A DNA stretch of 39,745 nt from a virus. The position numbers were made by a program, and so were the translations under genes. Of the stretch, positions 23,688 to 32,206 are shown piece after piece. The stretch's first letter is position 1; each line of letters opens with the position of its first letter. The stretch spans positions 1 to 39,745 of IMG/VR virus record IMGVR_UViG_3300037117_000011; one strand, given 5' to 3'. The notes beneath the pieces are model-generated. The model was not told where the DNA came from. It searched no databases and was given only the letters and a program-made list of their open reading frames with translations.

Positions 23688-25817
23688 CTACATAACTTGA
23701 GGCTGTTGTCCTTCGAGACCGCCTGTAGAGGGTTCTCCCTCGACAGTCTCGCTCAACCCTGATGCCTTGGCCGAAGCAATAACGAGATCACGCTTGATAC
23801 GGTTGTTAGAGGACTGGTCCTCAAGTTCTTGTTTCTGTACAAACTTCTGCTGTGTACTCTGGTTTGCAGCCTGCATCTTCACCGCGTTCATTGCAGCAGG
23901 AGAATTAGCTTTCTGCTCTGCGATTTCGTCTGGCGTCATCGGTATGACTATGTCATTGCCGTTTTTCCATTCGCTGGCTTCCATCCACATCTTAAAGATC
24001 GTAAGGAAGTCAATTTTCTTTCCCTGTTTGGCGAGTGACTCCGCTAATTGGGGATTGTCGAGGAATTGGGTAAGCATAGTCATGCTCTGGGCCATAGTAC
24101 GTTTCGCGGACATTGCAGCACCCGCTAAAACTTCGAAGTCCATAACAGCATCCCAATATTCTTGCATGCCGATGGATTTCGTTAATGGCTTACCAAGCAC
24201 TTCACCTAAAATGTGGAGGATGGTAGCGTCCGACATTTTCGTGAATACGAGTTCATCCACGATATATAACCATGGTTTGAACACCTGTTCGATGAAGTTG
24301 TCTAGCGGACCATCCAGTCTCGTCGCTGATGCTGACGCCTGTATTGCTGCTCCACCAGAGGTTCTACCCATGCTGGAACGCGGTCCTGATGAACTACCCT
24401 GTACTAACTGTTGATCTGCGCCGGATGAAGATTCAGTCGCCTGTTCGGATTCCTTCAACGCCTGCCAAACATCAGAAGGCACTTTCGGAGTTTCCATCAG
24501 TTTGAATGCTTTATCCGCTTCTCCATCTACGGTCATGACCTTACCAACGCTGGTCTTAACCATCTGGGTGAAATTGTTTCCGTCACGTCTTTTTAGATAA
24601 ATCGGGTTTACGCCGTATGACAAAATCTTGAGAATCGCGTTAATTGTTCCTTGGTCAACTCTCTGATTCTGACCTACGATAAGACCTAGACCCATACCAT
24701 AAAACGACTTCGGTCGGTTCCACCAGTTGGCAGATAAAAACGGCAAACGTTTGAATTCGTTGTCGCCTTTATATAATACTTTCTGGCCTTTTAGGACGAT
24801 GATCTTTTGTCGTCCATCCCAGTACTCAAGAACTTCCAACTTAGTCATCAGCGGGTTAGGCGTGATTCCGATATTGGAATCCTGAGCGTGGTGAACCGCG
24901 CCCTTCATGTATAAGGCCTGCTCAACCATCTGGTTCGGTGCTGATGGTGATTGCACTGCCCACATGTCTTTGAGATTATCAGGGAAGGACCAACCTTCCA
25001 TTACTGCAGGGTTGTCTTTCGCCTCTAACTCTAACGCAATCCTGATAGCGTCTAAATCGTAGAAGTCCATCGCACGGACATCAATAGCCCATCGCGCTTC
25101 TCTAATATCTGCGACCGCTAACTTAGGATCGACGAGGACGGCGTCCAAGGGGCGATGCTCGAAGAACGGCATCGGGACAACCTTAGTCGTTGTGACGATA
25201 TTAGGAGGTTTATCCTCGGGGATAAGATGAGTGTCAGGCGAATTATCGGGGCCCGTTTTTATGGCAGCAACGGCGGCTTTACGCTTGGATGTAGTAATCT
25301 CAGTCCAATCATATCCCCACTTCCAGATTCCCGTGCCGAGATGGGCCATCGTTTCGAGACCCCATTTCGTCTCTGTTTTAAACTTACTCTTGTCTAATAT
25401 GTAAGAGAACAAAGCGGTCTTGGCATCCGTAATCTCCTGCTTGACGCCGGGGCGCGGACGAAGAATCATTGGCGGATCATCGTAAAACATACCCTTATAC
25501 AATTGCGGGACAACCGAATTGCAAATCTTAGCAACAGTAAACCGCACCACATTAGGTTCGAGAACATACGTATTCTCGTATACCGTCATGGGGCGTGGTG
25601 CTTGAAACAGCAAGTCCGCATCTCTCCAGAGAAGGTTCCACTGTTTGTTCACAAGAAAATCACGTGCAGCTTGGGCTGATTGAATGACCGTTCCTAGGTG
25701 TGCGGAAAGATCGTCCTTCACTTCTTTTAATTCGCCCGATTTATTGTAGTTCTCGCCAGTAAGTGTTGTATTCGGATTACCGTCGGCCACCAATTGTGAA
25801 TCAACCATTTCGGGCAT
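23688..25817 (-). CDS. Portal protein
   Basis: ATG 25817 (MPEMVDSQLV) follows TTAGGAGCGAT; the protein has 709 residues. The first third holds NTYVLEPNVVRFTVAKICNS and a Trp-rich helical segment (WGLETMAHLGTGIWKWGYDW). The middle contains GMGLGLIVGQNQRVDQGTIN, typical of the long portal helix, and YGVNPIYLKRRDGNNF. The C-terminal part is Gln/Asn-rich (NAVKMQAANQSTQQKFVQKQ) and probably flexible, as in portal barrels. Portals form the 12-fold ring through which terminase moves DNA. It lies seven bases after the large terminase stop, as expected. Confidence 0.88.
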   Translation of the reverse strand: MPEMVDSQLVADGNPNTTLTGENYNKSGELKEVKDDLSAHLGTVIQSAQAARDFLVNKQWNLLWRDADLLFQAPRPMTVYENTYVLEPNVVRFTVAKICNSVVPQLYKGMFYDDPPMILRPRPGVKQEITDAKTALFSYILDKSKFKTETKWGLETMAHLGTGIWKWGYDWTEITTSKRKAAVAAIKTGPDNSPDTHLIPEDKPPNIVTTTKVVPMPFFEHRPLDAVLVDPKLAVADIREARWAIDVRAMDFYDLDAIRIALELEAKDNPAVMEGWSFPDNLKDMWAVQSPSAPNQMVEQALYMKGAVHHAQDSNIGITPNPLMTKLEVLEYWDGRQKIIVLKGQKVLYKGDNEFKRLPFLSANWWNRPKSFYGMGLGLIVGQNQRVDQGTINAILKILSYGVNPIYLKRRDGNNFTQMVKTSVGKVMTVDGEADKAFKLMETPKVPSDVWQALKESEQATESSSGADQQLVQGSSSGPRSSMGRTSGGAAIQASASATRLDGPLDNFIEQVFKPWLYIVDELVFTKMSDATILHILGEVLGKPLTKSIGMQEYWDAVMDFEVLAGAAMSAKRTMAQSMTMLTQFLDNPQLAESLAKQGKKIDFLTIFKMWMEASEWKNGNDIVIPMTPDEIAEQKANSPAAMNAVKMQAANQSTQQKFVQKQELEDQSSNNRIKRDLVIASAKASGLSETVEGEPSTGGLEGQQPQVM

Positions 25818-25824
25818 ATCGCTC

Positions 25825-27840
25825 CTAATTGTACAGCCCTGCATCTGCTAACGGGTCACTGTAACTCCCGGCATTTTGATGTTCTTTGACCGCGTCCTGC
25901 GTAGACTTGTCAGGATGATCCAAAGCTATGTTGAGAGCGTGCTGCTTAAAACACTTATCAAAAGTGCCCTTGCCATAGATATGATCGTACTGCTGCTTCT
26001 GTTGTGAACTAATTACAAAGTCCGGGGAGGCCTCTTGTTTCTTACCTTCCATGTCTGCATAAGAAGAGAACTGGTCAACAAGGATTGAGAGTGCGCTCAC
26101 AATATCGTCATGTGTACTCGCTGCGGTCCCGAAATGGGAGAGTTCTGTGTAGAGTTCTTCGAGCCCGACCATCTGATTAGCAAATAATAATCGGTCATCT
26201 CCAAGGTATCTGAGAACAGGCTTAGCCTTCTGATCTTTGGCCGTAGCCTTACTACCTTTGCCTAGGGGTACAAACTCGATAGGTACACGTACACGCAACT
26301 TGTCCATTTCCCGGTAAATTTCTTTGCCGAGCCATTTTACACCAACGGATTCTTCGATACACATGCGTGTGGGTCGCCATTGGTTCGCCACAGATGCGAT
26401 CTTTACAGGCAATTCAAACTCGTTCCATTTACCGCGAGCCATGTCGATAATGTAAAACCGCCCACCATAAATCAAGGCAGTTATCATAACGGTGTAGTCC
26501 GCCCAACTTTTCGTTGAGTACGCTGTATCAATACAGGTGACTACCAACCCGCTCTGGGGGAGTAAATTAGAATGTATTGTCCGGCGTTCGAGCAACTCAC
26601 GCGGAAATTTTACCGTGTGTGCTCTCGTCGGATCGTTCAGATATTTAATTGCGAAGCCTTCAGCGTCATGCATCTCTCCGCGAAGGAACTGATAAGTTAA
26701 TTGGCCGGGAACATTGAACCATAACTCATAATCCGACTCCGTCATCTCACTTTCAACTTTACCAGCTTTCACTGCGGTAGCATTTGGCCACCAGCAAGGA
26801 CGCAGATAAACTTTCATGTTGATGGGGTCGCCGTTCTTCTCGCAGACCTTTATGTGCTTCATGTCCTGACCGTACGTATCCTCGGAATCGTACCACGTTC
26901 CGATTTTATCGTAGAATCCGTAGGGATGGAGCATCGCTTTGTTGATGCTGACTTGCTTGTTGACGTTGATAATTCTATCTACTGTTCGGCTGTTTTCATT
27001 AGTTACAACGTCATCTAACTTCATGATGCCCGCGTGCCAACCGGATAAGTTCTGATCTATAGATGCCGCCCAAACGGTGGAACCTGTGCCTTGAACGGAA
27101 CTGGCAGGCGTATCAAATTCAGATTCTCGACCATCATCTTTGTCGATACAATGTTCCGCGAATAGGACCTGAAACATGAACGGAGTATCATCGTCTAGAG
27201 TTCGAGGTTTGATAGCTTTCTTCGTCGCAAACAGGTTGACATCATCCATTGTTCCTTCTTCGAGTTTGAAGAAGCCTTTGATTTCGCTGACGAAGTCTTT
27301 CGCCAATTGCAACACACCTGTGAGGATGATAACCGTTACCTCAGGCCAGCAAATCACATACTGTACCGTATCCGCCATGTCTATTGAACTTTTGAACCCA
27401 CCACGAGGAACCAATAATAAACGTTGCTTCTGCTCAACATACTCTTGAGCAAACTGTTTGAAGGTTTTTACTGTTGGGTCTTTTCTTACGAAGAAAGAAT
27501 TGCAGATGCCCTGATGGGTATCATGCGTCGTACCATCGATCCAAGTATATGTTTTGTCGGAACAGTCGCGATACTTTTCCAAAAGATGGCATAGTGCAAA
27601 AAGATTTGTTTGGGCCATGAATCTGTAACGCAACATGCGATTTAACGTTTCAGGGTCGTCGTCAATGACTACTTTATAGGACCGACAAACGTCGAGTACA
27701 CGCTGCTGGTGTACCTGTTTCATCCGGGTAAAACTGGCCAACGCCCCCTTATCCATTTCTTCAGGAGACATTCCTAAATGTTGATAATCCTTATCCAACA
27801 GGTGCTTCTGAAACCAACTCTCCAATTGATCGACCGTCAT
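25825..27840 (-). CDS. terL: Large terminase subunit (ATPase-nuclease)
   Basis: The protein has 671 residues. A Walker A-like loop is LLLVPRGGFKSS (residues about 141-152); the Walker B region is GIMKLDDVVT (about 271-280). The C-terminal RNase H-like nuclease has TCIDTAYS (Asp438), MCIEESVG (Glu496) and STHDDIVSAL (Asp578/579), the usual acidic triad. Residues 1-100 are helical and may bind the small subunit. Terminase cuts concatemers and pumps DNA into the prohead through the portal. ATG 27840 follows CGGGGAGGCCTTC. The small subunit is not recognised; one of the small upstream genes could be it. Confidence 0.93.
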   Translation of the reverse strand: MTVDQLESWFQKHLLDKDYQHLGMSPEEMDKGALASFTRMKQVHQQRVLDVCRSYKVVIDDDPETLNRMLRYRFMAQTNLFALCHLLEKYRDCSDKTYTWIDGTTHDTHQGICNSFFVRKDPTVKTFKQFAQEYVEQKQRLLLVPRGGFKSSIDMADTVQYVICWPEVTVIILTGVLQLAKDFVSEIKGFFKLEEGTMDDVNLFATKKAIKPRTLDDDTPFMFQVLFAEHCIDKDDGRESEFDTPASSVQGTGSTVWAASIDQNLSGWHAGIMKLDDVVTNENSRTVDRIINVNKQVSINKAMLHPYGFYDKIGTWYDSEDTYGQDMKHIKVCEKNGDPINMKVYLRPCWWPNATAVKAGKVESEMTESDYELWFNVPGQLTYQFLRGEMHDAEGFAIKYLNDPTRAHTVKFPRELLERRTIHSNLLPQSGLVVTCIDTAYSTKSWADYTVMITALIYGGRFYIIDMARGKWNEFELPVKIASVANQWRPTRMCIEESVGVKWLGKEIYREMDKLRVRVPIEFVPLGKGSKATAKDQKAKPVLRYLGDDRLLFANQMVGLEELYTELSHFGTAASTHDDIVSALSILVDQFSSYADMEGKKQEASPDFVISSQQKQQYDHIYGKGTFDKCFKQHALNIALDHPDKSTQDAVKEHQNAGSYSDPLADAGLYN

Positions 27841-27885
27841 GAAGGCCTCCCCGCCACTCAGGTAATTAGTCTGGTGGATAAAAAT

Positions 27886-28077
27886 TTATTTCGTTCCGCC
27901 CTTGTATGCCGGGTTCGCGGTAGGTTCACCGGGGTAGCATGCGTACTTCGGATTACCCGCACGCTTCTCTCCACACTGATCAAACGGCTTTGCTGGACCT
28001 GTGTGAATAGTCGTCATTGGGGCTGTCTTCTGATTAGGCAGAAGATCGTGTTTCTCTGCGGTTTTTGCTTTCGACAT
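27886..28077 (-). CDS. 63-residue basic phage protein of unknown function
   Basis: ATG 28077 follows ATAAGGAGAATTT. The protein is rich in Lys, Pro, Thr and Gly, with three segments: KTAEKHDLLPNQKTAP, TTIHTGPAKPFDQCGEKRAG and NPKYACYPGEPTANPAYKGG. It has two Cys and looks mostly disordered. It lies between the His-rich protein and the terminase. No family is recognised. Confidence 0.72.
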   Translation of the reverse strand: MSKAKTAEKHDLLPNQKTAPMTTIHTGPAKPFDQCGEKRAGNPKYACYPGEPTANPAYKGGTK

Positions 28078-28086
28078 AAATTCTCC

Positions 28087-28677
28087 TTATACTGCTACTG
28101 GCGGTGCGCCTGCTGGCGGTCCTGCAGGTGGTGCTCCGGCAGGTGGTGCGCCCGCGTCTTCCCCACCGAGCATAGAAGCGACATGCGCTCCTGCGGCTGC
28201 GGCATCCGGGGAAGTGTGTTCTTCCATTTTGTGGTGCTCGGGATGTGTGTGATGATGCTCGTGAATAACCCCGCCCGAATGCGCCTTACGGGATCGAATC
28301 TCGTGAACTACTTTCTTGGGCTTCTCTTCAGAGCGGCCCGGAACTAATGCCATAGGGTCCATTTTATTTTCCTCTGCGGTTTTAACCGCTTCGCCTTTAT
28401 GCAGCTCGTAGATACCCGTCTTAGGAACGTAATCAGTTCCTGTCTTGAAACTGCCTAGCGGCCTAGTCATCTGGTCTACTGGAATTCGTACTTCACCTTT
28501 ACGATCTCCATACTTCACGTTCTTGTCAATCTTGTCCGGATTCACTTGAGGCGGGGTCGCCTTCGGAAGAGATGAAGATATATCGCCTGCATCTAGTACT
28601 GCACTTGTCTCACGGGCACGTTGGGCCAAACCCGGCCCATCATTCATGATGTCTTGTTGTTTCTGTCTAACAGGCAT
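28087..28677 (-). CDS. Phage protein with His-rich stretch and Pro-Ala-Gly repeats
   Basis: ATG 28677 (MPVRQKQQDIMNDG) follows CCGAAAGGTTAGC; the protein has 196 residues. The central segment includes YVPKTGIYELHKGEAV, a pattern found in phage structural proteins. Residues about 139-153 hold a His-rich run (VIHEHHHTHPEHHK), then an Ala-rich helix and a C-terminal PPAGAPPAGPPAGAPP repeat. The His run could bind metal; the repeat is disordered. Adjacent to the phosphatase (stop one base before the Met codon) and to terminase, it may be a head-assembly or minor virion protein. The function is unknown. Confidence 0.72.
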   Translation of the reverse strand: MPVRQKQQDIMNDGPGLAQRARETSAVLDAGDISSSLPKATPPQVNPDKIDKNVKYGDRKGEVRIPVDQMTRPLGSFKTGTDYVPKTGIYELHKGEAVKTAEENKMDPMALVPGRSEEKPKKVVHEIRSRKAHSGGVIHEHHHTHPEHHKMEEHTSPDAAAAGAHVASMLGGEDAGAPPAGAPPAGPPAGAPPVAV

Positions 28678-28678
28678 G

Positions 28679-29167
28679 CTAACCTTTCGGAGCGATCTCA
28701 TCCCACATCTTGCGAGCGGTATACTCCATCCCGTGACCGGGATCATATGGGGGATACAGAGTCGTAAATATTTTCTTTGCCCTATTGAAGGGCTGGGGTA
28801 ACTCACCTATGGATCGCATGAATAACATTGCGGTCGTCGGGCCCCTGCTGTGTCCTGCATTGCAGTGTATCAGTATCTTTTTCCCTTGCGCCCACATCTC
28901 TTGCGCGAATTCGATTCCTTTAAGTATCATCTTCTCGGGAATGAATGCAGGGTCGTCTACGTCAATCAGGTTCATCGCAGCGTGATCACCTTCGCGAGCG
29001 AACAAATAATCTTTACCTTTAGGTGCGCCCATAGTCGTGTATCCGAGAATCTCTCGGTGACCATCCGGGCCATCTTTTGCAGCGGTCAATCGGGCATACC
29101 CACGTTTTTTAGCTTCCGGCACATCTGCATCACTACCAACCCAGAGGTTTGGAATTACTTGTTCCAT
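28679..29167 (-). CDS. Dual-specificity-type protein phosphatase
   Basis: The protein has 162 residues. It opens with IPNLWVGSDADVPEAKKRGY, like the start of many dual-specificity phosphatases (IxPxLxxG). ILIHCNAGHSRGPTTAML contains the active site HCxxGxxR(S/T): His101, Cys102, Arg108. Cys forms a phosphoenzyme and Arg holds phosphate. An upstream Asp (MNLIDVDDPAF) is the candidate general acid. The end, PPYDPGHGMEYTARKMWDE, resembles the closing helices. It could act on phosphorylated host or viral proteins; no substrate is suggested by sequence. It overlaps the gene upstream by 13 bases. Confidence 0.86.
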   Translation of the reverse strand: MEQVIPNLWVGSDADVPEAKKRGYARLTAAKDGPDGHREILGYTTMGAPKGKDYLFAREGDHAAMNLIDVDDPAFIPEKMILKGIEFAQEMWAQGKKILIHCNAGHSRGPTTAMLFMRSIGELPQPFNRAKKIFTTLYPPYDPGHGMEYTARKMWDEIAPKG

Positions 29168-29502
29168 ACGTTCTCCTCAAATAACGATAGGCCAAGAGAC
29201 TCGAAAGCGTCCCTCGTGTGTTCCCTGAAATGGTTGTTATCTTCGCGATTCGCGAATAGCGAGCGGCGGCGTGCAGCAAGTTGGCGTGAATCTTTGCCAA
29301 ATACACTTCGATCCTCACATGGTCGTGCGGGGAAAGCGGCCTGTCGAATAACCGCAGTAGTCGCGTGTTTAATCTTACGATTCCTAGAATCTGGCCCACG
29401 TAGCGCTACGAGAATATCCCAAAGATCAGCACTATACGGCTGTTTGGTCAACAATCTTTGAATCTGATTTAGCGCTCCCCGAAGGGTCTTTGGTGTAGTC
29501 AT
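29155..29502 (-). CDS. 115-residue conserved-type phage protein
   Basis: ATG 29502 (MTTPKTLRGALNQIQRLL) follows GGAGAGGCTTTGT. The centre contains LWDILVALRGPDSRNRKIKH, then TTAVIRQAAFP, and a basic region QLAARRRSLFANRE. It is basic overall, with possible nucleic-acid binding, but no motif is diagnostic. It lies directly before the phosphatase and overlaps its start by 13 bases. The function is unknown. Confidence 0.72.
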   Translation of the reverse strand: MTTPKTLRGALNQIQRLLTKQPYSADLWDILVALRGPDSRNRKIKHATTAVIRQAAFPARPCEDRSVFGKDSRQLAARRRSLFANREDNNHFREHTRDAFESLGLSLFEENVWNK

Positions 29503-29629
29503 ACAAAGCCTCTCCATGCTTCGCGATAAATTGTCGTTTCGTAAGGAAAGCTAAATCCCACGTCATCTGGCTGGTGTTATGGCTGGCTGGGGCCGAAAAC
29601 TTTGGCCGCATAAATTGTGTGCCGTTCAT
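29432..29629 (-). CDS. 65-residue phage protein of unknown function
   Basis: ATG 29629 forms ATGA with the stop of the upstream gene and follows AAGGTGGTGTTACA. It reads MNGTQFMRPKFSAPASHNT, then a helix-like segment MTWDLAFLTKRQFIAKHGEA and an acidic-Ser tail. Its last 71 bases overlap the next gene in another frame, more than is normal here; the frame may be shorter or less expressed. No family is recognised. Confidence 0.6.
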   Translation of the reverse strand: MNGTQFMRPKFSAPASHNTSQMTWDLAFLTKRQFIAKHGEALYDYTKDPSGSAKSDSKIVDQTAV

Positions 29630-29835
29630 TGTAACACCACCTTAGGCTTTGCCGCTTCTGCGGCTTTCTTCATCTGATTCTCGACAAAAGAGGTCACTAT
29701 AACATTAGCAAAATCAGCCGCAAAATTCGCATGTACTTCATCGATAATATGATGTATGTTGCGGTGCTTCCATTGCTTCCATTGCTTCGCGAAAGCAGAT
29801 GCCTGTTCTGCGGTTGCGATTTTAAGTAGTTGCAT
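29626..29835 (-). CDS. 69-residue helical phage protein
   Basis: ATG 29835 follows GGGGGATACAA and overlaps the gene upstream by 14 bases. The protein is helical (ATAEQASAFAKQWKQWKHRN), with a KQWKQWK repeat coded by tandem copies of a short DNA repeat (about 29766-29788), and ends in an Ala/Lys-rich tail. The function is unknown; small terminase subunits can be this small, but nothing confirms that. Confidence 0.7.
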   Translation of the reverse strand: MQLLKIATAEQASAFAKQWKQWKHRNIHHIIDEVHANFAADFANVIVTSFVENQMKKAAEAAKPKVVLQ

Positions 29836-30091
29836 TTGTATCCCCCTTCATTGCCGCAGTCCGCGCTTTCAAACTTTCTAGCAACGGGTCTGGTCCGGGG
29901 GTAGCCGGGATGAGAGGTTGGCCTGAGTCACCTGTCAACCTTGGAAGGTCATCTACGACCGCGAGTCGGTCTGCTGCTGCCAGCATGACACTCAACTGCG
30001 ATGCAGAAAACGCTTCCTTATTTTTTGCGATGGACTTTAGGATGCCGACATAAAAGTCAAGGCTTTGTCCTTTGCGTCTCTTGTTTGGCAT
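29822..30091 (-). CDS. 89-residue helical phage protein
   Basis: ATG 30091 follows GGGGGAGAAAGCT. The N-terminus is basic (MPNKRRKGQSLDFYV), followed by a helix (ILKSIAKNKEAFSASQLSVM) and a Pro/Gly-rich loop, ending in a helical tail. The basic start and helix could suit DNA binding, so a terminase small-subunit role is possible; no motif supports it. Its start lies within the end of the 56-residue frame upstream (55-base overlap). Confidence 0.7.
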   Translation of the reverse strand: MPNKRRKGQSLDFYVGILKSIAKNKEAFSASQLSVMLAAADRLAVVDDLPRLTGDSGQPLIPATPGPDPLLESLKARTAAMKGDTNATT

Positions 30092-30207
30092 AGCTTTCTC
30101 CCCCGAAAGTCTAGTGCATCTTCTGGTGCTTCTGGTCCTTTGAAATGGTTCACATTTAACAACGGATCTAACAGCGATGAACTCAAATCCCTAGGAAATG
30201 TATCCAT
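30037..30207 (-). CDS. Possible 56-residue protein
   Basis: ATG 30207 (MDTFPRDLSSSLLDPLLNVN) has AGAAAGAAAGTGT upstream, a fair ribosome site. The rest is FKGPEAPEDALDFRGRKLCQ and a short Lys-rich end. It overlaps the next gene by 55 bases, and no family is recognised, so a chance frame is possible. It fills what would otherwise be a gap of about 190 bases between genes. Confidence 0.5.
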   Translation of the reverse strand: MDTFPRDLSSSLLDPLLNVNHFKGPEAPEDALDFRGRKLCQTRDAKDKALTFMSAS

Positions 30208-30283
30208 ACACTTTCTTTCTGCCTGATGCAATATGGGGCCGCGTGCAAGTGGCCAAAGGCGCTATTACGAAGCCCCAAAATTT

Positions 30284-30658
30284 TTACTCTGTCTGCGGTG
30301 CGTTCGACAAAGCCGCCGTATCTAACTGGGATGGATTAACTGCCGGAACCAATCCTGTGCCAGTGGTGCTACTTAGCGAATTTCCGATTACGCCGGAAGT
30401 TGAGTCACATAAAATTGCTGCTGCGGCTCTCTGGATGACGCCGCTGACCTGTCGAATTCCCGGTTTGCCCGGGGGAACCGTCCCAATGATATTTAGAACC
30501 GGACCGCCGAGAGTGACTTGCATGCTCGTGTCGGCGGGGTGAATATCCGTTGACGTGGTTTTGTTGGCTGCTGTAGCCGATAACTGATATTGCTGCGTGA
30601 TGCCCTTTGGCTGAACGCCCGCCGTTTGGTCGCCCGCAGGCTTCAAAATTGCTGACAT
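30284..30658 (-). CDS. 124-residue phage protein of unknown function
   Basis: ATG 30658 follows AGAAAAGGAAATAT. The protein is Thr/Ser/Gly/Pro-rich with beta-type stretches (VTLGGPVLNIIGTVPPGKPG, VIGNSLSSTTGTGLVPAVNP), and contains a single Cys (ILCDST). It looks like a small structural or decoration protein, but no family is recognised. It follows the tandem glycosyltransferase gene, 18 bases after its stop. Confidence 0.68.
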   Translation of the reverse strand: MSAILKPAGDQTAGVQPKGITQQYQLSATAANKTTSTDIHPADTSMQVTLGGPVLNIIGTVPPGKPGIRQVSGVIQRAAAAILCDSTSGVIGNSLSSTTGTGLVPAVNPSQLDTAALSNAPQTE

Positions 30659-30676
30659 ATATTTCCTTTTCTACCG

Positions 30677-32206
30677 CTAGTGGCGGTCCCACCAATTTGT
30701 TACTAAGCCGCCCGGAGCGTATTTATATGCACTATTATTTCTAGTGAATGGCCGAGACGGTTGTGCAGACTGTATTGGTACAACAGATGTGTCTGAATTC
30801 TTGTGAGCGTCATACATCATACTTGGCACATACTTAATAGGGGTATGTGCAAGGTGGGAAGTGATAACGTCGTTGTTCCTGCGTGGTTGGGTTGGCATCT
30901 CAGCATAGCGGGAGTCATAATGACATACAACACCGTGCTTCCTTAGCACCTCGCCTACCCACCGATCTTCGGGCCAATCTGTCACTGGTGCATCTACGAC
31001 TAATCGAGCGACTTTCTTACTGAGCCAAAAACCAGTCCCGCCTGCGGCATATCCACCACACTGCATGCCGCCATAATCGTGTTGCTCAAAACCACTGGCT
31101 ACCAACTTTCCTAAGTCAATGTACGTGTCCGTTGGACACCCAAAAACATAGTCAAAGTCTTGTTGTATTGCCCACTGTAGACTGGCCTTTGTCTTAAGGG
31201 ACGTGTGCAGATAGTCGTCAGGGACAGAAAGAACAACTTCATCCGCTTGCGGAAAGTACGAAAATACCTTACCCTGAGACGATAAGAGAGATTTTTCAGC
31301 TTTGACTTTGTACTCCCCCTCATAAGAACGAAAAGAGTTCCATAAAACTGAATCGTCGACCTCTGTTGTAGTTCCATCTCCTATAAAAAATTTATACTCT
31401 AGGCCGGGAAATTTAGCAGAATCTTTTAGAAAAGTATCGCGCATTGCTTGATGGTCGCCATTAAGTGCCCCACCTACCCAACCGTGTATCGCGATAAGAA
31501 CTTTAGTCGGAGTCATGCTTATCCTCAACGCTCGTCGATGAGCGTACAACAAAGCCGCATGGTTCCGTAACGCACCTAGATTTTCCCACAAATCTACGCG
31601 GTTGCCATACCGATTGTGGTGGCAAGTAATGTAATCGTTTTCGGGAGCGGGACCGTTTAGTGTGTCACGATAGCGGTGATCGTTGCGACTAGACAAAGGG
31701 AACTGACGGAGTATCGCTCCGACCCAGTGATCCTCTGTGGACCCCCGGTACTGTGTGCTACCCCTATTATCCAGAATGATTTTCATCGCGAGGCGACTAA
31801 GCCAGTAGCCTGAACCCCCATACGCCTCTGATCTTTCAACTGTGTTGAAGATGGTTGGCAAATCCGAGTAGGGGTACCGAAGTCCTGAGTAATCGTACAT
31901 CTCAAAACCGCTAGTTACTAATCTCGGAATGTAAACGTAGGTATCAGTATCACACTTGAACCGAAAATCGTAACCGTGATCGTATGCCCATTCAATAGAA
32001 GCTGCGTTCTTGTCACTGACGTGACCTTCATCGTCTGGGACATCTAAGAAAATCTCATCTGTCGTATCGGGCAGTTTCGGCAGTCCAAGGAAAAACTTTA
32101 CGTCTACATTGAAATCGTTCTTCGCCCAAGTGTCGCGAATCTGTTGATGTAGGTGTCGTTCTTTGTGGCAACTCAAAATCGATATCAGTATTTTGGGTTG
32201 CGGCAT
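30677..32206 (-). CDS. Tandem fused glycosyltransferase, two GT31-like domains
   Basis: The protein has 509 residues. Domain 1 (1-230) starts ILISILSCHKERHLHQQIRD and has VPDDE, the donor/metal-like FKCDTDTYV, GSGYWLSR and EDHWVGAILR. Domain 2 (231-485) starts MTPTKVLIAIHGWVGGALNG and repeats the plan: VPDDYLHTSLKTK, FGCPTDTYIDL, GGTGFWLSKK, PEDRWVGEVLRKHGV. These landmarks follow the beta-1,3-galactosyltransferase-like GT31 pattern. Domain 2 has CPTDTY where CDxDxY is usual, so its activity may differ. The C-terminus ends YKYAPGGLVTNWWDRH, nearly the same as the end of the GT2 enzyme. An internal Met (31516) with GAGGATAAGC before it may be a second start. Confidence 0.85.
   Translation of the reverse strand: MPQPKILISILSCHKERHLHQQIRDTWAKNDFNVDVKFFLGLPKLPDTTDEIFLDVPDDEGHVSDKNAASIEWAYDHGYDFRFKCDTDTYVYIPRLVTSGFEMYDYSGLRYPYSDLPTIFNTVERSEAYGGSGYWLSRLAMKIILDNRGSTQYRGSTEDHWVGAILRQFPLSSRNDHRYRDTLNGPAPENDYITCHHNRYGNRVDLWENLGALRNHAALLYAHRRALRISMTPTKVLIAIHGWVGGALNGDHQAMRDTFLKDSAKFPGLEYKFFIGDGTTTEVDDSVLWNSFRSYEGEYKVKAEKSLLSSQGKVFSYFPQADEVVLSVPDDYLHTSLKTKASLQWAIQQDFDYVFGCPTDTYIDLGKLVASGFEQHDYGGMQCGGYAAGGTGFWLSKKVARLVVDAPVTDWPEDRWVGEVLRKHGVVCHYDSRYAEMPTQPRRNNDVITSHLAHTPIKYVPSMMYDAHKNSDTSVVPIQSAQPSRPFTRNNSAYKYAPGGLVTNWWDRH

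Noticed and set aside
23767-24414. Long plus-strand frame of 215 codons
   Set aside because: It lies wholly opposite the portal gene, has no ribosome site and an odd Ser/Cys/Phe composition, as expected of an antisense shadow.
30672-30687. Short hairpin ACCGC/GCGGT at the stop of the tandem glycosyltransferase as a terminator
   Set aside because: The stem is only five bases and has no U-run, so I do not count it as a terminator.
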